Source of the DNA: CAYSHJ01 sp964589725
GTDB taxonomy: Bacteria > Planctomycetota > Planctomycetia > Planctomycetales > Planctomycetaceae
DNA: 8,922 bases
Assembly: GCA_964589725.1 (NCBI GenBank)
Contig: CAZPUJ010000589.1
Coordinates: forward strand, 1-8,922
Direction of reading: 5' to 3'
Shown one piece after another: positions 1-6,456 of the stretch. The stretch's first letter is position 1, and every line of letters starts with the position of its first letter. Under the pieces are notes generated by a model. That model was not told the origin of the DNA, did not search any database, and worked only from the letters and a program-made list of their open reading frames with translations. The translations under genes were made by a program, and so were the position numbers.

Positions 1-511
1 CGTCGTGTGAGAATCCTTCCAGGTTCCGCAGGATCAGCACTTCGCGGTAGTCATCGGGGAGTCGTGCGAGGACGTCGGCCAACAGCACGTCGAGTTCTCG
101 TCGCGCCGCCTCTTGACTGGGAGACGGCCCGGACTCGGCCAGCAAGAGGCCCAGCCGCTGTGAAGACTGAGCCAATTCGGCATTGAGCGAAACTTCGAGC
201 GTGACATCGCGTTTCTGTGCCCCGTGATAGCGGCGAACCTCGTGAGCCAGCGCGTGAGCCAGGATTTGCCGCAGCCATGCGGTCAGCTCCGCTTCGGTCG
301 AGCCACGAAACTGCGGGAACGCTTTGACTGCTTCGAGCAGCGTTTGCTGCACGACGTCGGACGCATCGAACTTGGCGGCGAAGCGGCTTTCGAGTTGCAC
401 TCGCGCGAGCAATCGCAGCCACGGCTCGAAGCGGCGCAACAAGTCGCCCTGTGCGGGAGACTCGCCGCGCCGCGCGTGATTCAGCAGTGTCTCGAACGAG
501 AGATCAACCAT
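1..511 (-). CDS. ECF-type RNA polymerase sigma factor, Planctomycetes subfamily (3' end cut by window)
   Basis: Sigma-70 family factor of the extracytoplasmic-function type, which would direct RNA polymerase to a dedicated set of promoters. 170 codons are visible from the ATG at 511. Residues about 20-96 form region 2: FEPWLRLLARVQL, then FDASDVVQQTLLEAVKAFPQF, and the aromatic-basic stretch ending in HEVRRYH that would face the -10 element. A linker about 100-135 follows. Region 4 begins with LPDDYREVLILRNLEGFSHD at 151-170 and is cut by the window edge before the helix-turn-helix. The DASDVVQQT and LRNLEG wording matches planctomycete-specific ECF factors. The ATG overlaps the end of the upstream kinase gene by 8 nt (ATGGTTGA), and AAGGA lies 12 nt upstream, which suggests translational coupling. 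No anti-sigma gene is visible. In planctomycetes such factors are often paired with Ser/Thr kinases, so control by the adjacent kinase is the natural inference. Family certain; regulon unknown. Confidence 0.92.
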   Translation of the reverse strand, partial: MVDLSFETLLNHARRGESPAQGDLLRRFEPWLRLLARVQLESRFAAKFDASDVVQQTLLEAVKAFPQFRGSTEAELTAWLRQILAHALAHEVRRYHGAQKRDVTLEVSLNAELAQSSQRLGLLLAESGPSPSQEAARRELDVLLADVLARLPDDYREVLILRNLEGFSHD

Positions 512-3500
512 GCCGAGCGAGTTTCCTTCGAACGCAGTTCCACAGCCAGCAGACGTAGGGACCGAATCCTCGCCAGGCCAAGAGAAACACGCCGACGGCG
601 AAGGCTCCGAAGAACAGGATGAACCACCAGCCGTGCCACGAGTAGTGTTGTTCGGGTGGCTTCTTCGGCAACTCCATCGCCAGGATGACCGCCCCCAGCA
701 CGAGCGCGGCCAGTGCCGATCCACTGAGCAGCCAACGCAGGCGCCGCCATTCGCCGAGGAAGACGTTTCGCAAAAACGCCGTCAGCCAAGCGAGAATTGG
801 CAACGCTCCGAAAGCCATCGCGAGTTGTGCGCCCCACGGAAGGCCTCTCATTCCGGGGCTTGACGCGAAGGATTTCATCGCGGCGATGCTCAACGCGATG
901 ACGGCCATGCCGGCGACGATCAGCACACCGCGCCACCAGCCGAGTTCGCGGCGACGCACGCCCGCTCGGATCAACCCGAACGGGATCAACACAATCACGA
1001 GCGACAACATGATCGCTCGCGCCGACTGCACGAGCATGAGTGTCCAGAATGACGACAACGACTGCTCGCTGGCCGAGGGAGCCCACGGCAGTTGGCGGAC
1101 GAGGCGTGGATCATCAACGTAGCCATCACGCTCCGCGTGATGAGCCTTTTGTGGTTGACTCCCGATAGCTCTTTGAAGGGTTCGGTCGCGTGCTCCGAAA
1201 GGCTCGTCACGCGGAGCGTGACGGCTACGTTGGTAGCGTCCATCGTCATCCGCCGGCAGCATGGCTCGCGAAACGACATGGGGAAACATTCCCTGGCTGT
1301 CGCCGACGCGCGTCAGCAAGCGCGGCGATTCGCCGGCCGAGTTCAGCTTTGGCCGATTGAGGTCCAGCATCCGGCCATTCTCGTTGATCGAGGTGTTGCA
1401 ACTCTTCCAAGTGCGACCGAGCGGCTTGCCGGTCTTGCCGTCGAGCAGAGTCACCGAGTCGCTGCTGCCCATGACGACGATCACACGTCCGTCGGCCGTT
1501 CGCTCAATGTGCGAGACCCCGCCGTAGCTCTGCGGTGGCGGCGACCAAGACCACAGCACGTCATGCAGCCCGCGAGTCGCTTGGATCTTGTTGCCTGACC
1601 ACAGCAATTCCTCGCCGCCGTCACCGTCGAGGTCGTGGGACCAGAGTTGACTCGATTGACAGGGAATTTTTTCCAGTTCCTGGCCGGTGTGATCGAGCAA
1701 CACGAGGTTCCACTGCGAGCCGGTTTCGTTGAAGGCAACGGCGATGCAACGTAGCCCAACGTAGCCCTCACGCTCCGCGTGAGGAGAGCCGAGCGCGGAG
1801 TCAGCGTTCTTGGTCGATTGAGCGTCGTTCGCGCGATCGGCGTCGGTGGCGGTTCGACTTACGTCACGCGGAGCGTGACGGCTACTTTGGGCCACGACGG
1901 CGATTCCCGGACTCTGGAAGTACTGCGGTTGCGAGCCTTGCCAGGTCCACAGCGGTTCGCCGGTGTCGCCGCGCAGGACCGTGACGTGCGGTTGCTTCGT
2001 TGGCATCAGCACGATTTCGGGGCGGCCGTCGCCATCCAGATCGCTGACGATCGGCGGGGCGAAATCGTTGTTGTTGTAGCTGGCTCCTTCGAGCGGCTTC
2101 GGTCCCCACAGAACTTTCCCGTCGCGACCGCTGTGAACTTGCAGGCTCTGCGACCACGAGCCTTGTGGGTCTTGTTGCGGCGCGGTCAGCACCAGATCGC
2201 GCGTGCCGTCACCGTTGAGATCGGTTGAGGCGTCGATGCGAATGTGGTCCTGACCGGGATGGTTGCTGCCGCGCACGGCGTCGAAGAGCGGTTCGCACCA
2301 GCGCAGCGTTCCTGCCCCGCCGTCGATCAACGCGACGAAGGGTTGTTGATGTTCGTTGTAGAGAGTGCGGTCCTGTTCGGACCGGCGATAACCGACCATT
2401 TGAAGCGACTGCAACACTTCGGGCCGACCGTCGCCATCGAGGTCCACGGCCTGCGTCGAAATCGGATTGAGCCGCCCGTTTCGCAGTTGCTTCCATTCGT
2501 CGGAGTTCTCGTCGGCGTCCTTCGGCCGCAACCAATCGGGCAACGGCAGCGGAACTCCGCCCCAGATTCGCTTCCCCGTTTTGCTGGAGATCGCCTGCAT
2601 CAACAGCGGAGCCTTTCCCGTTTCGACGAGTCGCACACGCTCGAAGTCCCAGTTGTACCCCTCGCGCGAGACCAGCAAATCCGCGAGACCATCGCCATCG
2701 AAATCACCCAGCGGCGGCGCGAACGATTGCACGTTCCCGACCGTGAAGCTGCGCGGTGTTTCCGGCCACTCCGTCTTCCACTTCGACATGATGTGACCGT
2801 CGCGTCCCGACGCAATCTGAATCGCGTAGTCGCCGTGGCCGTGATAACGCTGGGACAACTCGGCGAATCCATCGCCATCGAAATCTTGTTCCTCAACCCA
2901 GCGGTCGAGTCGCCGAAACGCTTCCGGCGGCGAACCGCGGAGCACGACGAACTTACCGGTCGGCCGTTCCGGGAAATTGTTCCCTGCCGCGAACTGTTGC
3001 GGATCGTCCGGCACGAACACCGCGAGATCGTCCAGCCCGTCGTTGTTCCAATCGACGAGTTGTGGAAACGCGAGATGCTCAGCGGAATGTTCCACGCGAC
3101 CGGTCTCGGCCGACAGCACGAACAGCAACCTCGCTCCGGCATTGCCGATCCCGTCGCCACCCTGATCCGCATGACGCCGCACCGGCAGCACGAGCTTCGC
3201 CTCGTAGCCACGTTCGCCAGAACGTGGGGAATCAGCGATCGCCCCGCCCACGCTCTGGCGAGCGTGGCTACCCCACAACAGCGGCGCGTCGGGCGTGCCG
3301 GTCCAGGTCGAGAGTTCCGACAGCCCTATCGGAATCCGCTGCCACCACACGCTCTGACCGTCGCGACCGGAGAAGCAATCGACGTAGAGAGAATACTGCT
3401 CGCGCTGGTAGCCCATTCTCTGATTGACGACTTGCATTCGAGATTCGCGACGCACCGAGACCGTGAACAGCTCGCGCTGTCCGTCGCCATTGAGGTCCGG

Positions 3501-6332
3501 GCCGACGGCGTATTGATCGGCCGCGCGATGCAAGTGAGGACCGTATCGAGACCGAATCGGAAACCGCCGCTCCCAGCGAGTCTTTCCGGTCGCCCCTTCC
3601 AAAGCGCGACAGCCGGTCCATGCTTGAACGCGACCGCTCGACACTTGGTCGCCATTGTCACCGTCGCTGGGCAACACCACTTCCGGTCGGCCATCGCCGT
3701 CCAAGTCCTCGACGAACGGCCACGGCAGCGAAGTCATCGTTCTCTGAAACTGGAGCGAGTCGACGCCCACTTTCGTCTCCCATAGCGGCTCGCCACGATC
3801 CACCGAGAAGGCGGCGAACCGCGGCGATCCACTCTCAGCCATGAACGTCAGCAATGCTTCGGGGAATCCGTCCGCGTCAAGATCGGCGAACCGCGCGGAG
3901 TACGCGTAACTGGGCAGCACCTGCGCTGGACGCCGTGGCTCTCCTGTCGTCGCGTCCAAGACCAACAGTTGATTCCCAATGACCGCGATCACGACCGGCT
4001 GGCCCTCGAACGTCGCCTGAACCAGCAACGTCGTGGGAGACCTCTGTTCCGAACCTTGCGATGTTCGAAGCATGATCGTTGTGCCCGGCGCGAAAGCGGT
4101 CATCCCACCCCGCCGCCACAACGATTCTCCTGTCTGCGGTGAGACTGCTTCGATCCAGAGTTCCTCCGTGACGGCCGAACGCATCACGGCCACGATCGCT
4201 GCGCCACACCAGATCGGTTCCCCCAACGGACGACTGGCATTGCCGTTCACGTCCTGCGGTCGAAACCACCACAACGGTTTGCCATCCTTGCCCGACGCCG
4301 CCACGAGCATTGCGGCCTTTGGAGTCAACGGTCCCGGACCGATCGCTCCCGTCGCCGGATTAGATATCTGCGGCGCGGACCAAATCACATCCTCAACATC
4401 ATCGCCATTTAGATCACGCGCTGGTTGCAGCACCTTCGGCGGCGAGCCATTTCGAAACCACCACGGATCGAACCACGCCAACACCTGCTGCCACGACTGC
4501 ACTTCCCACTGCGCGGGCAACACCTTCCACGCCTCGCGGTCTGCGGGCAACTTCAAGAACGAGATGATATCGGGAGACTCAAGACTCCAATTCGCCTCCC
4601 ACAACGGCTGCGGCTCGGTGCTGCGAACCACGTTGATCGACGACCCTTCTTGGACGGTACGCTCCTGCGGCAGTGAGGCCACCGAGTAACACCGCAACGT
4701 CGGCTTGCTGCTGTCTTGTGGTCCGATGAAGAGGCGTGGTTCAACGTGGCCGACGCTGCCAGCGTCGGCTCGGACGCTGGCAGCGTCCGCCACGACCTCA
4801 ACTCCCACCGGCGAACGCAACGGGATCGCATGGCCGATCGTCTCGTTGACCAATCCGACTTCGTGCGTCACCGACGCTCCGGCCGCGATGTCGAACAAGT
4901 ACGTCTGACTGACCTTCGACGGCGCGGTCAGCCGCAGCCGATACGCCCCCTCCGGCAGTGCGAGCGGCTCCTTCGTCGGCAGCGTGAACGGCGAGCCGAC
5001 CGGCTGGTCATTGAGCGACAGAACTTCCGCGACCTCAGCCCGCTGCTCCCCCTCGCGCGGCGTGTTGAGCGTCAGATATCCCAACTGCGATTGCCCGTGC
5101 ATTTGCCACGCGATGAGGCTGCCGACCACGATCGTGATCGTCGCCGCGACCGCTGTGGCTGCGATGCCGACACTGCGTTTCTGCTGCTTGAACCAGCGAG
5201 CGGCCTGCTCGGCCAACGTCGCTCGTCGCGCCTTGATCGCTCGGCCTTCAACAAACGCTCGCAAGTCGTCGGCCAACGCTTGAGCCGTCGCGTAGCGCTG
5301 GCCCGGCTCCTTCGCGAGGCATTTCAGAATGATCGTCTCGAAGTCGCGCGGCACATCCGGTCGGACCAGTCGTGGGGCGGGTGGGGCTGCGGTGAGAATC
5401 TGCGTGATGACCGCGTGCGGCGAATCCGCCTCGAACAACGGCCGGCCGGTCGCCAGTTCGTACAGCGTCGCGCCGAGACTGTAGATGTCCGTCCGATGAT
5501 CGACCGGGTTCTTCGACGCTGCCGCCTGTTCGGGACTCATGTATCGCGGCGTGCCGAGGATCGCTCCGGCCATGCTGAGCGAGACATCGTCAATGCGTTT
5601 CGCGAGTCCAAAGTCGGTCAGCCAAATCCGCCCGTCAGGATCGAGAATTAGATTCGATGGTTTGATATCGCGATGAATGACGCCGCGATGATGAGCGTGC
5701 GCGAGAGCTTCTGCAGCTTGCAGCCCCCAGTTGGCCAGTTCGTAGTGACCCGATTCATCGGGTCCATTGACCGCATGAATGCGGTCACTACAAGCCAAGC
5801 TCTGCCCTTCGATGAACTGCATCGCGTAGTAGTTCACACCGTTCTCGCAGCCGATCGCAAAAATCGGGACGATGTTCGTGTGATGCAGCGTCGCGACGGT
5901 TTCGGCCTCGCGCTGGAAGCGCTGCATCGCTTCGCTGTCGGAGGCCGCTCCGTAACGGAGCACTTTCAGCGCGACGCGGCGTTTGAGCGTGACTTGTTCG
6001 GCCTCGTAGACGACACCCATGCCGCCTCGGCCGATCTCGCGCAAAATGCGAAAGTCGCCGAGTTTCGTCGGCACACCTGTCGCCGGAACCGCCGCTCGTT
6101 GGATGAACTCCATGCCCGCAAGGCACGGCTCCAATTGCGACGCCAGATCGGGATGTTCGGCCAACAATCGCTCGCGATTAACAGACCGCCCGGCTTGCAG
6201 GTCTTCGAGATACTGGTCGAGCACGCGCACCAATTGCGACGACGGATCGTCCACTGGCAACCGTTTCGTTGCGGCAAGCTGATCGAATGCGGGAGCGATT
6301 TCGCTCGGACGTTCCCGTGAGGGCTGGTTCAT
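504..6332 (-). CDS. Giant receptor-like serine/threonine protein kinase with FG-GAP/PQQ-like repeat sensor domain and five C-terminal membrane helices
   Basis: 1942 residues. Residues 35-76 are the usual planctomycete leader (YLEDLQAGRSVNRERLLAEHPDLA), which supports the start; GGAG sits 6 nt upstream. The kinase domain covers about 94-363: glycine loop GRGGMGVV (101-108), Lys123 in VALKVL, Glu142, HRD 220-222 with Lys224 and Asn227, DFG 240-242, and SPE 266-268. All key residues are present, so it should be active. Membrane helix at about 386-409. A PEGA-like stretch follows at 415-492. Eleven DxDGDG-type calcium-loop motifs start at 640, 817, 876, 946, 1094, 1150, 1210, 1297, 1371, 1431 and 1567. 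They alternate with SGRDGK.LW/TGEPLW strands, as in FG-GAP or PQQ-like beta-propellers. Five membrane helices lie between about 1770 and 1923. The predicted layout is a cytoplasmic kinase with an extracytoplasmic propeller. Five palindromic repeat elements are read through in frame, including one inside the kinase domain (181-197). The ECF sigma gene overlaps its stop. The ligand and the phosphorylated target are not evident from sequence. Confidence 0.93.
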   Translation of the reverse strand: MNQPSRERPSEIAPAFDQLAATKRLPVDDPSSQLVRVLDQYLEDLQAGRSVNRERLLAEHPDLASQLEPCLAGMEFIQRAAVPATGVPTKLGDFRILREIGRGGMGVVYEAEQVTLKRRVALKVLRYGAASDSEAMQRFQREAETVATLHHTNIVPIFAIGCENGVNYYAMQFIEGQSLACSDRIHAVNGPDESGHYELANWGLQAAEALAHAHHRGVIHRDIKPSNLILDPDGRIWLTDFGLAKRIDDVSLSMAGAILGTPRYMSPEQAAASKNPVDHRTDIYSLGATLYELATGRPLFEADSPHAVITQILTAAPPAPRLVRPDVPRDFETIILKCLAKEPGQRYATAQALADDLRAFVEGRAIKARRATLAEQAARWFKQQKRSVGIAATAVAATITIVVGSLIAWQMHGQSQLGYLTLNTPREGEQRAEVAEVLSLNDQPVGSPFTLPTKEPLALPEGAYRLRLTAPSKVSQTYLFDIAAGASVTHEVGLVNETIGHAIPLRSPVGVEVVADAASVRADAGSVGHVEPRLFIGPQDSSKPTLRCYSVASLPQERTVQEGSSINVVRSTEPQPLWEANWSLESPDIISFLKLPADREAWKVLPAQWEVQSWQQVLAWFDPWWFRNGSPPKVLQPARDLNGDDVEDVIWSAPQISNPATGAIGPGPLTPKAAMLVAASGKDGKPLWWFRPQDVNGNASRPLGEPIWCGAAIVAVMRSAVTEELWIEAVSPQTGESLWRRGGMTAFAPGTTIMLRTSQGSEQRSPTTLLVQATFEGQPVVIAVIGNQLLVLDATTGEPRRPAQVLPSYAYSARFADLDADGFPEALLTFMAESGSPRFAAFSVDRGEPLWETKVGVDSLQFQRTMTSLPWPFVEDLDGDGRPEVVLPSDGDNGDQVSSGRVQAWTGCRALEGATGKTRWERRFPIRSRYGPHLHRAADQYAVGPDLNGDGQRELFTVSVRRESRMQVVNQRMGYQREQYSLYVDCFSGRDGQSVWWQRIPIGLSELSTWTGTPDAPLLWGSHARQSVGGAIADSPRSGERGYEAKLVLPVRRHADQGGDGIGNAGARLLFVLSAETGRVEHSAEHLAFPQLVDWNNDGLDDLAVFVPDDPQQFAAGNNFPERPTGKFVVLRGSPPEAFRRLDRWVEEQDFDGDGFAELSQRYHGHGDYAIQIASGRDGHIMSKWKTEWPETPRSFTVGNVQSFAPPLGDFDGDGLADLLVSREGYNWDFERVRLVETGKAPLLMQAISSKTGKRIWGGVPLPLPDWLRPKDADENSDEWKQLRNGRLNPISTQAVDLDGDGRPEVLQSLQMVGYRRSEQDRTLYNEHQQPFVALIDGGAGTLRWCEPLFDAVRGSNHPGQDHIRIDASTDLNGDGTRDLVLTAPQQDPQGSWSQSLQVHSGRDGKVLWGPKPLEGASYNNNDFAPPIVSDLDGDGRPEIVLMPTKQPHVTVLRGDTGEPLWTWQGSQPQYFQSPGIAVVAQSSRHAPRDVSRTATDADRANDAQSTKNADSALGSPHAEREGYVGLRCIAVAFNETGSQWNLVLLDHTGQELEKIPCQSSQLWSHDLDGDGGEELLWSGNKIQATRGLHDVLWSWSPPPQSYGGVSHIERTADGRVIVVMGSSDSVTLLDGKTGKPLGRTWKSCNTSINENGRMLDLNRPKLNSAGESPRLLTRVGDSQGMFPHVVSRAMLPADDDGRYQRSRHAPRDEPFGARDRTLQRAIGSQPQKAHHAERDGYVDDPRLVRQLPWAPSASEQSLSSFWTLMLVQSARAIMLSLVIVLIPFGLIRAGVRRRELGWWRGVLIVAGMAVIALSIAAMKSFASSPGMRGLPWGAQLAMAFGALPILAWLTAFLRNVFLGEWRRLRWLLSGSALAALVLGAVILAMELPKKPPEQHYSWHGWWFILFFGAFAVGVFLLAWRGFGPYVCWLWNCVRRKLARHG
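1119..1228. repeat. REPIN-like inverted repeat doublet E1, in frame in kinase gene
   Basis: Two inverted arms (1116-1146 and 1201-1231, 31 nt each, 29 identical) enclose a 54-bp spacer. Heads are GTAGCC...GGCTAC. Each arm holds a 7-bp-stem palindrome with a 3-nt loop: ATCACGC-TCC-GCGTGAT on the left, GTCACGC-GGA-GCGTGAC on the right. The only two arm differences form one swapped base pair (A-T versus G-C). It is translated as kinase residues about 1701-1739, including RSRHAPRDE and HAERDGYV, in the linker before the C-terminal membrane helices. It belongs to the same family as E2. Confidence 0.9.
1748..1767. repeat. 10-bp tandem duplication at the edge of E2
   Basis: AACGTAGCCC occurs twice back to back, at 1748-1757 and 1758-1767. 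The second copy contains the GTAGCC head of E2. It could be a scar of insertion or slippage at the element boundary. Confidence 0.75.
1761..1885. repeat. REPIN-like inverted repeat doublet E2, in frame in kinase gene
   Basis: Arms 1761-1783 and 1863-1885 are inverted copies (21 of 23 identical) around a 79-bp spacer. They carry the same hairpin core as E1, TCACGCTCCGCGTGA, and GTAGCC...GGCTAC heads. The pair flanking the core is C-G on the left and G-C on the right. It is translated as residues about 1483-1524 (SRHAPRDVSRT ... HAEREGYV), between the tenth and eleventh calcium-loop motifs. The spacer is unrelated to that of E1. Confidence 0.9.
3204..3271. repeat. REPIN-like inverted repeat doublet E3, in frame in kinase gene
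   Basis: Arms 3204-3228 and 3247-3271 are inverted copies (23 of 25 identical) with an 18-bp spacer and GTAGCC...GGCTAC heads. The left hairpin is CCACGTT-CGCCAG-AACGTGG. The right is CCACGCT-CTGGCG-AGCGTGG. The only difference is one stem pair, T-A versus C-G. It is translated as residues about 1021-1043, with SHARQSV and RSGERGYE, in a linker between two calcium-loop repeats. The hairpin core differs from E1/E2, so it is a separate family. Confidence 0.9.
4746..4793. repeat. REPIN-like inverted repeat doublet E4, in frame in kinase gene
   Basis: Two hairpins with core GACGCTGCCAGCGTC face each other across a few bases, with outer ends GTGGC...GCCAC. The pair flanking the core is C-G in the left arm (4751/4767) and G-C in the right arm (4772/4788). 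It is 48 bp long, a multiple of three, and translated as residues about 514-529 (VVADAASVRADAGSVGHV). It lies just after the PEGA-like segment and before the first repeat of the sensor domain. Third sequence family, with a GTGG rather than GTAG head. Confidence 0.88.
5742..5791. repeat. REPIN-like inverted repeat doublet E5, inside the kinase domain
   Basis: Arms 5742-5764 and 5769-5791 are inverted copies 4 bp apart, with GTAGTGACC...GGTCACTAC ends. The left hairpin GACCCGAT-TC-ATCGGGTC and the right hairpin GACCGCAT-GA-ATGCGGTC each have an 8-bp stem and differ only at two adjacent, fully compensated stem pairs. It is translated as residues about 181-197 (CSDRIHAVNGPDESGHYE), between EGQSLA and WGLQAAEALAHAH, which is the hinge/helix-D area of the kinase lobe. 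Fourth sequence family. Confidence 0.9.
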
Positions 6333-6338
6333 GGCCGG

Positions 6339-6342
6339 CTCC
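6339..6342 (-). promoter_or_regulatory. Ribosome binding site of the kinase gene
   Basis: GGAG read on the minus strand lies 6 nt before the ATG at 6332. It supports this ATG as the start, as does the planctomycete-type N-terminal extension that follows. Confidence 0.6.
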
Positions 6343-6356
6343 GTGAATGAGGCATT

Positions 6357-6384
6357 CTGTCACGAAGCGATCCGCTTCGAACAG
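6357..6384. repeat. Hairpin in the kinase mRNA leader
   Basis: CGAAGCG and CGCTTCG form a perfect 7-bp stem around a 3-nt loop (6363-6379). It is extended by CTGT (6357-6360) pairing with ACAG (6381-6384) across a small asymmetric bulge. It ends 24 nt upstream of the kinase ATG, so it would form in the 5' leader. It could be an mRNA structure affecting translation, a protein-binding palindrome, or a lone degenerate REP-like unit. It lacks the GTAG head of the elements inside the kinase gene. Confidence 0.55.
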
Positions 6385-6456
6385 GCTCAAACACTAAGGG
6401 CCGATAGCTCGCCGGATGTCACGCGAATTCTGATTCGACGCCAAACGCTTCTGATC

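Larger units (their letters stand above)
6333..6456 (-). other. Intergenic leader between TPR lipoprotein and kinase genes
   Basis: 124 bp without a gene. On the minus strand it holds a weak 5-bp hairpin (6424-6437) soon after the upstream stop, a stronger hairpin (6357-6384), and the kinase ribosome binding site. No T-run follows either hairpin, so neither looks like an intrinsic terminator and read-through from the TPR gene is plausible. A TTGGCG/TGACAT pair with 17-bp spacing is too weak to call as a promoter. Confidence 0.5.

Noticed and set aside
481..1086. 201-codon minus-strand open frame overlapping the kinase C-terminus
   Set aside because: It is out of frame with the membrane-helix region of the kinase and Arg-rich, with no domain and no independent ribosome site.
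2244..3785. 513-codon open frame on the plus strand opposite the kinase repeats
   Set aside because: It is antisense to a clearly coding region. Its openness comes from high GC and the repeated DGDG codons (ATCGCCATCG on the plus strand). The protein is Arg/His-rich with no recognisable domain.
4746..4793. Tandem protein repeat (DAASV/DAGSV) as an ordinary duplicated peptide
   Set aside because: At DNA level the two halves are inverted, not direct, copies and each is a palindrome, so it is a hairpin doublet rather than a duplicated codon block.
1119..5791. CRISPR array
   Set aside because: The repeats are inverted palindrome pairs of several different sequences, far apart, without regular spacers, and lie inside a coding gene.
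5673..6320. 215-codon plus-strand open frame opposite the kinase domain
   Set aside because: It mirrors the conserved kinase sequence and has no recognisable motif.
6424..6437. Terminator after the TPR lipoprotein gene
   Set aside because: Only a 5-bp stem (CGAAT/ATTCG) with no T-run on the minus strand.
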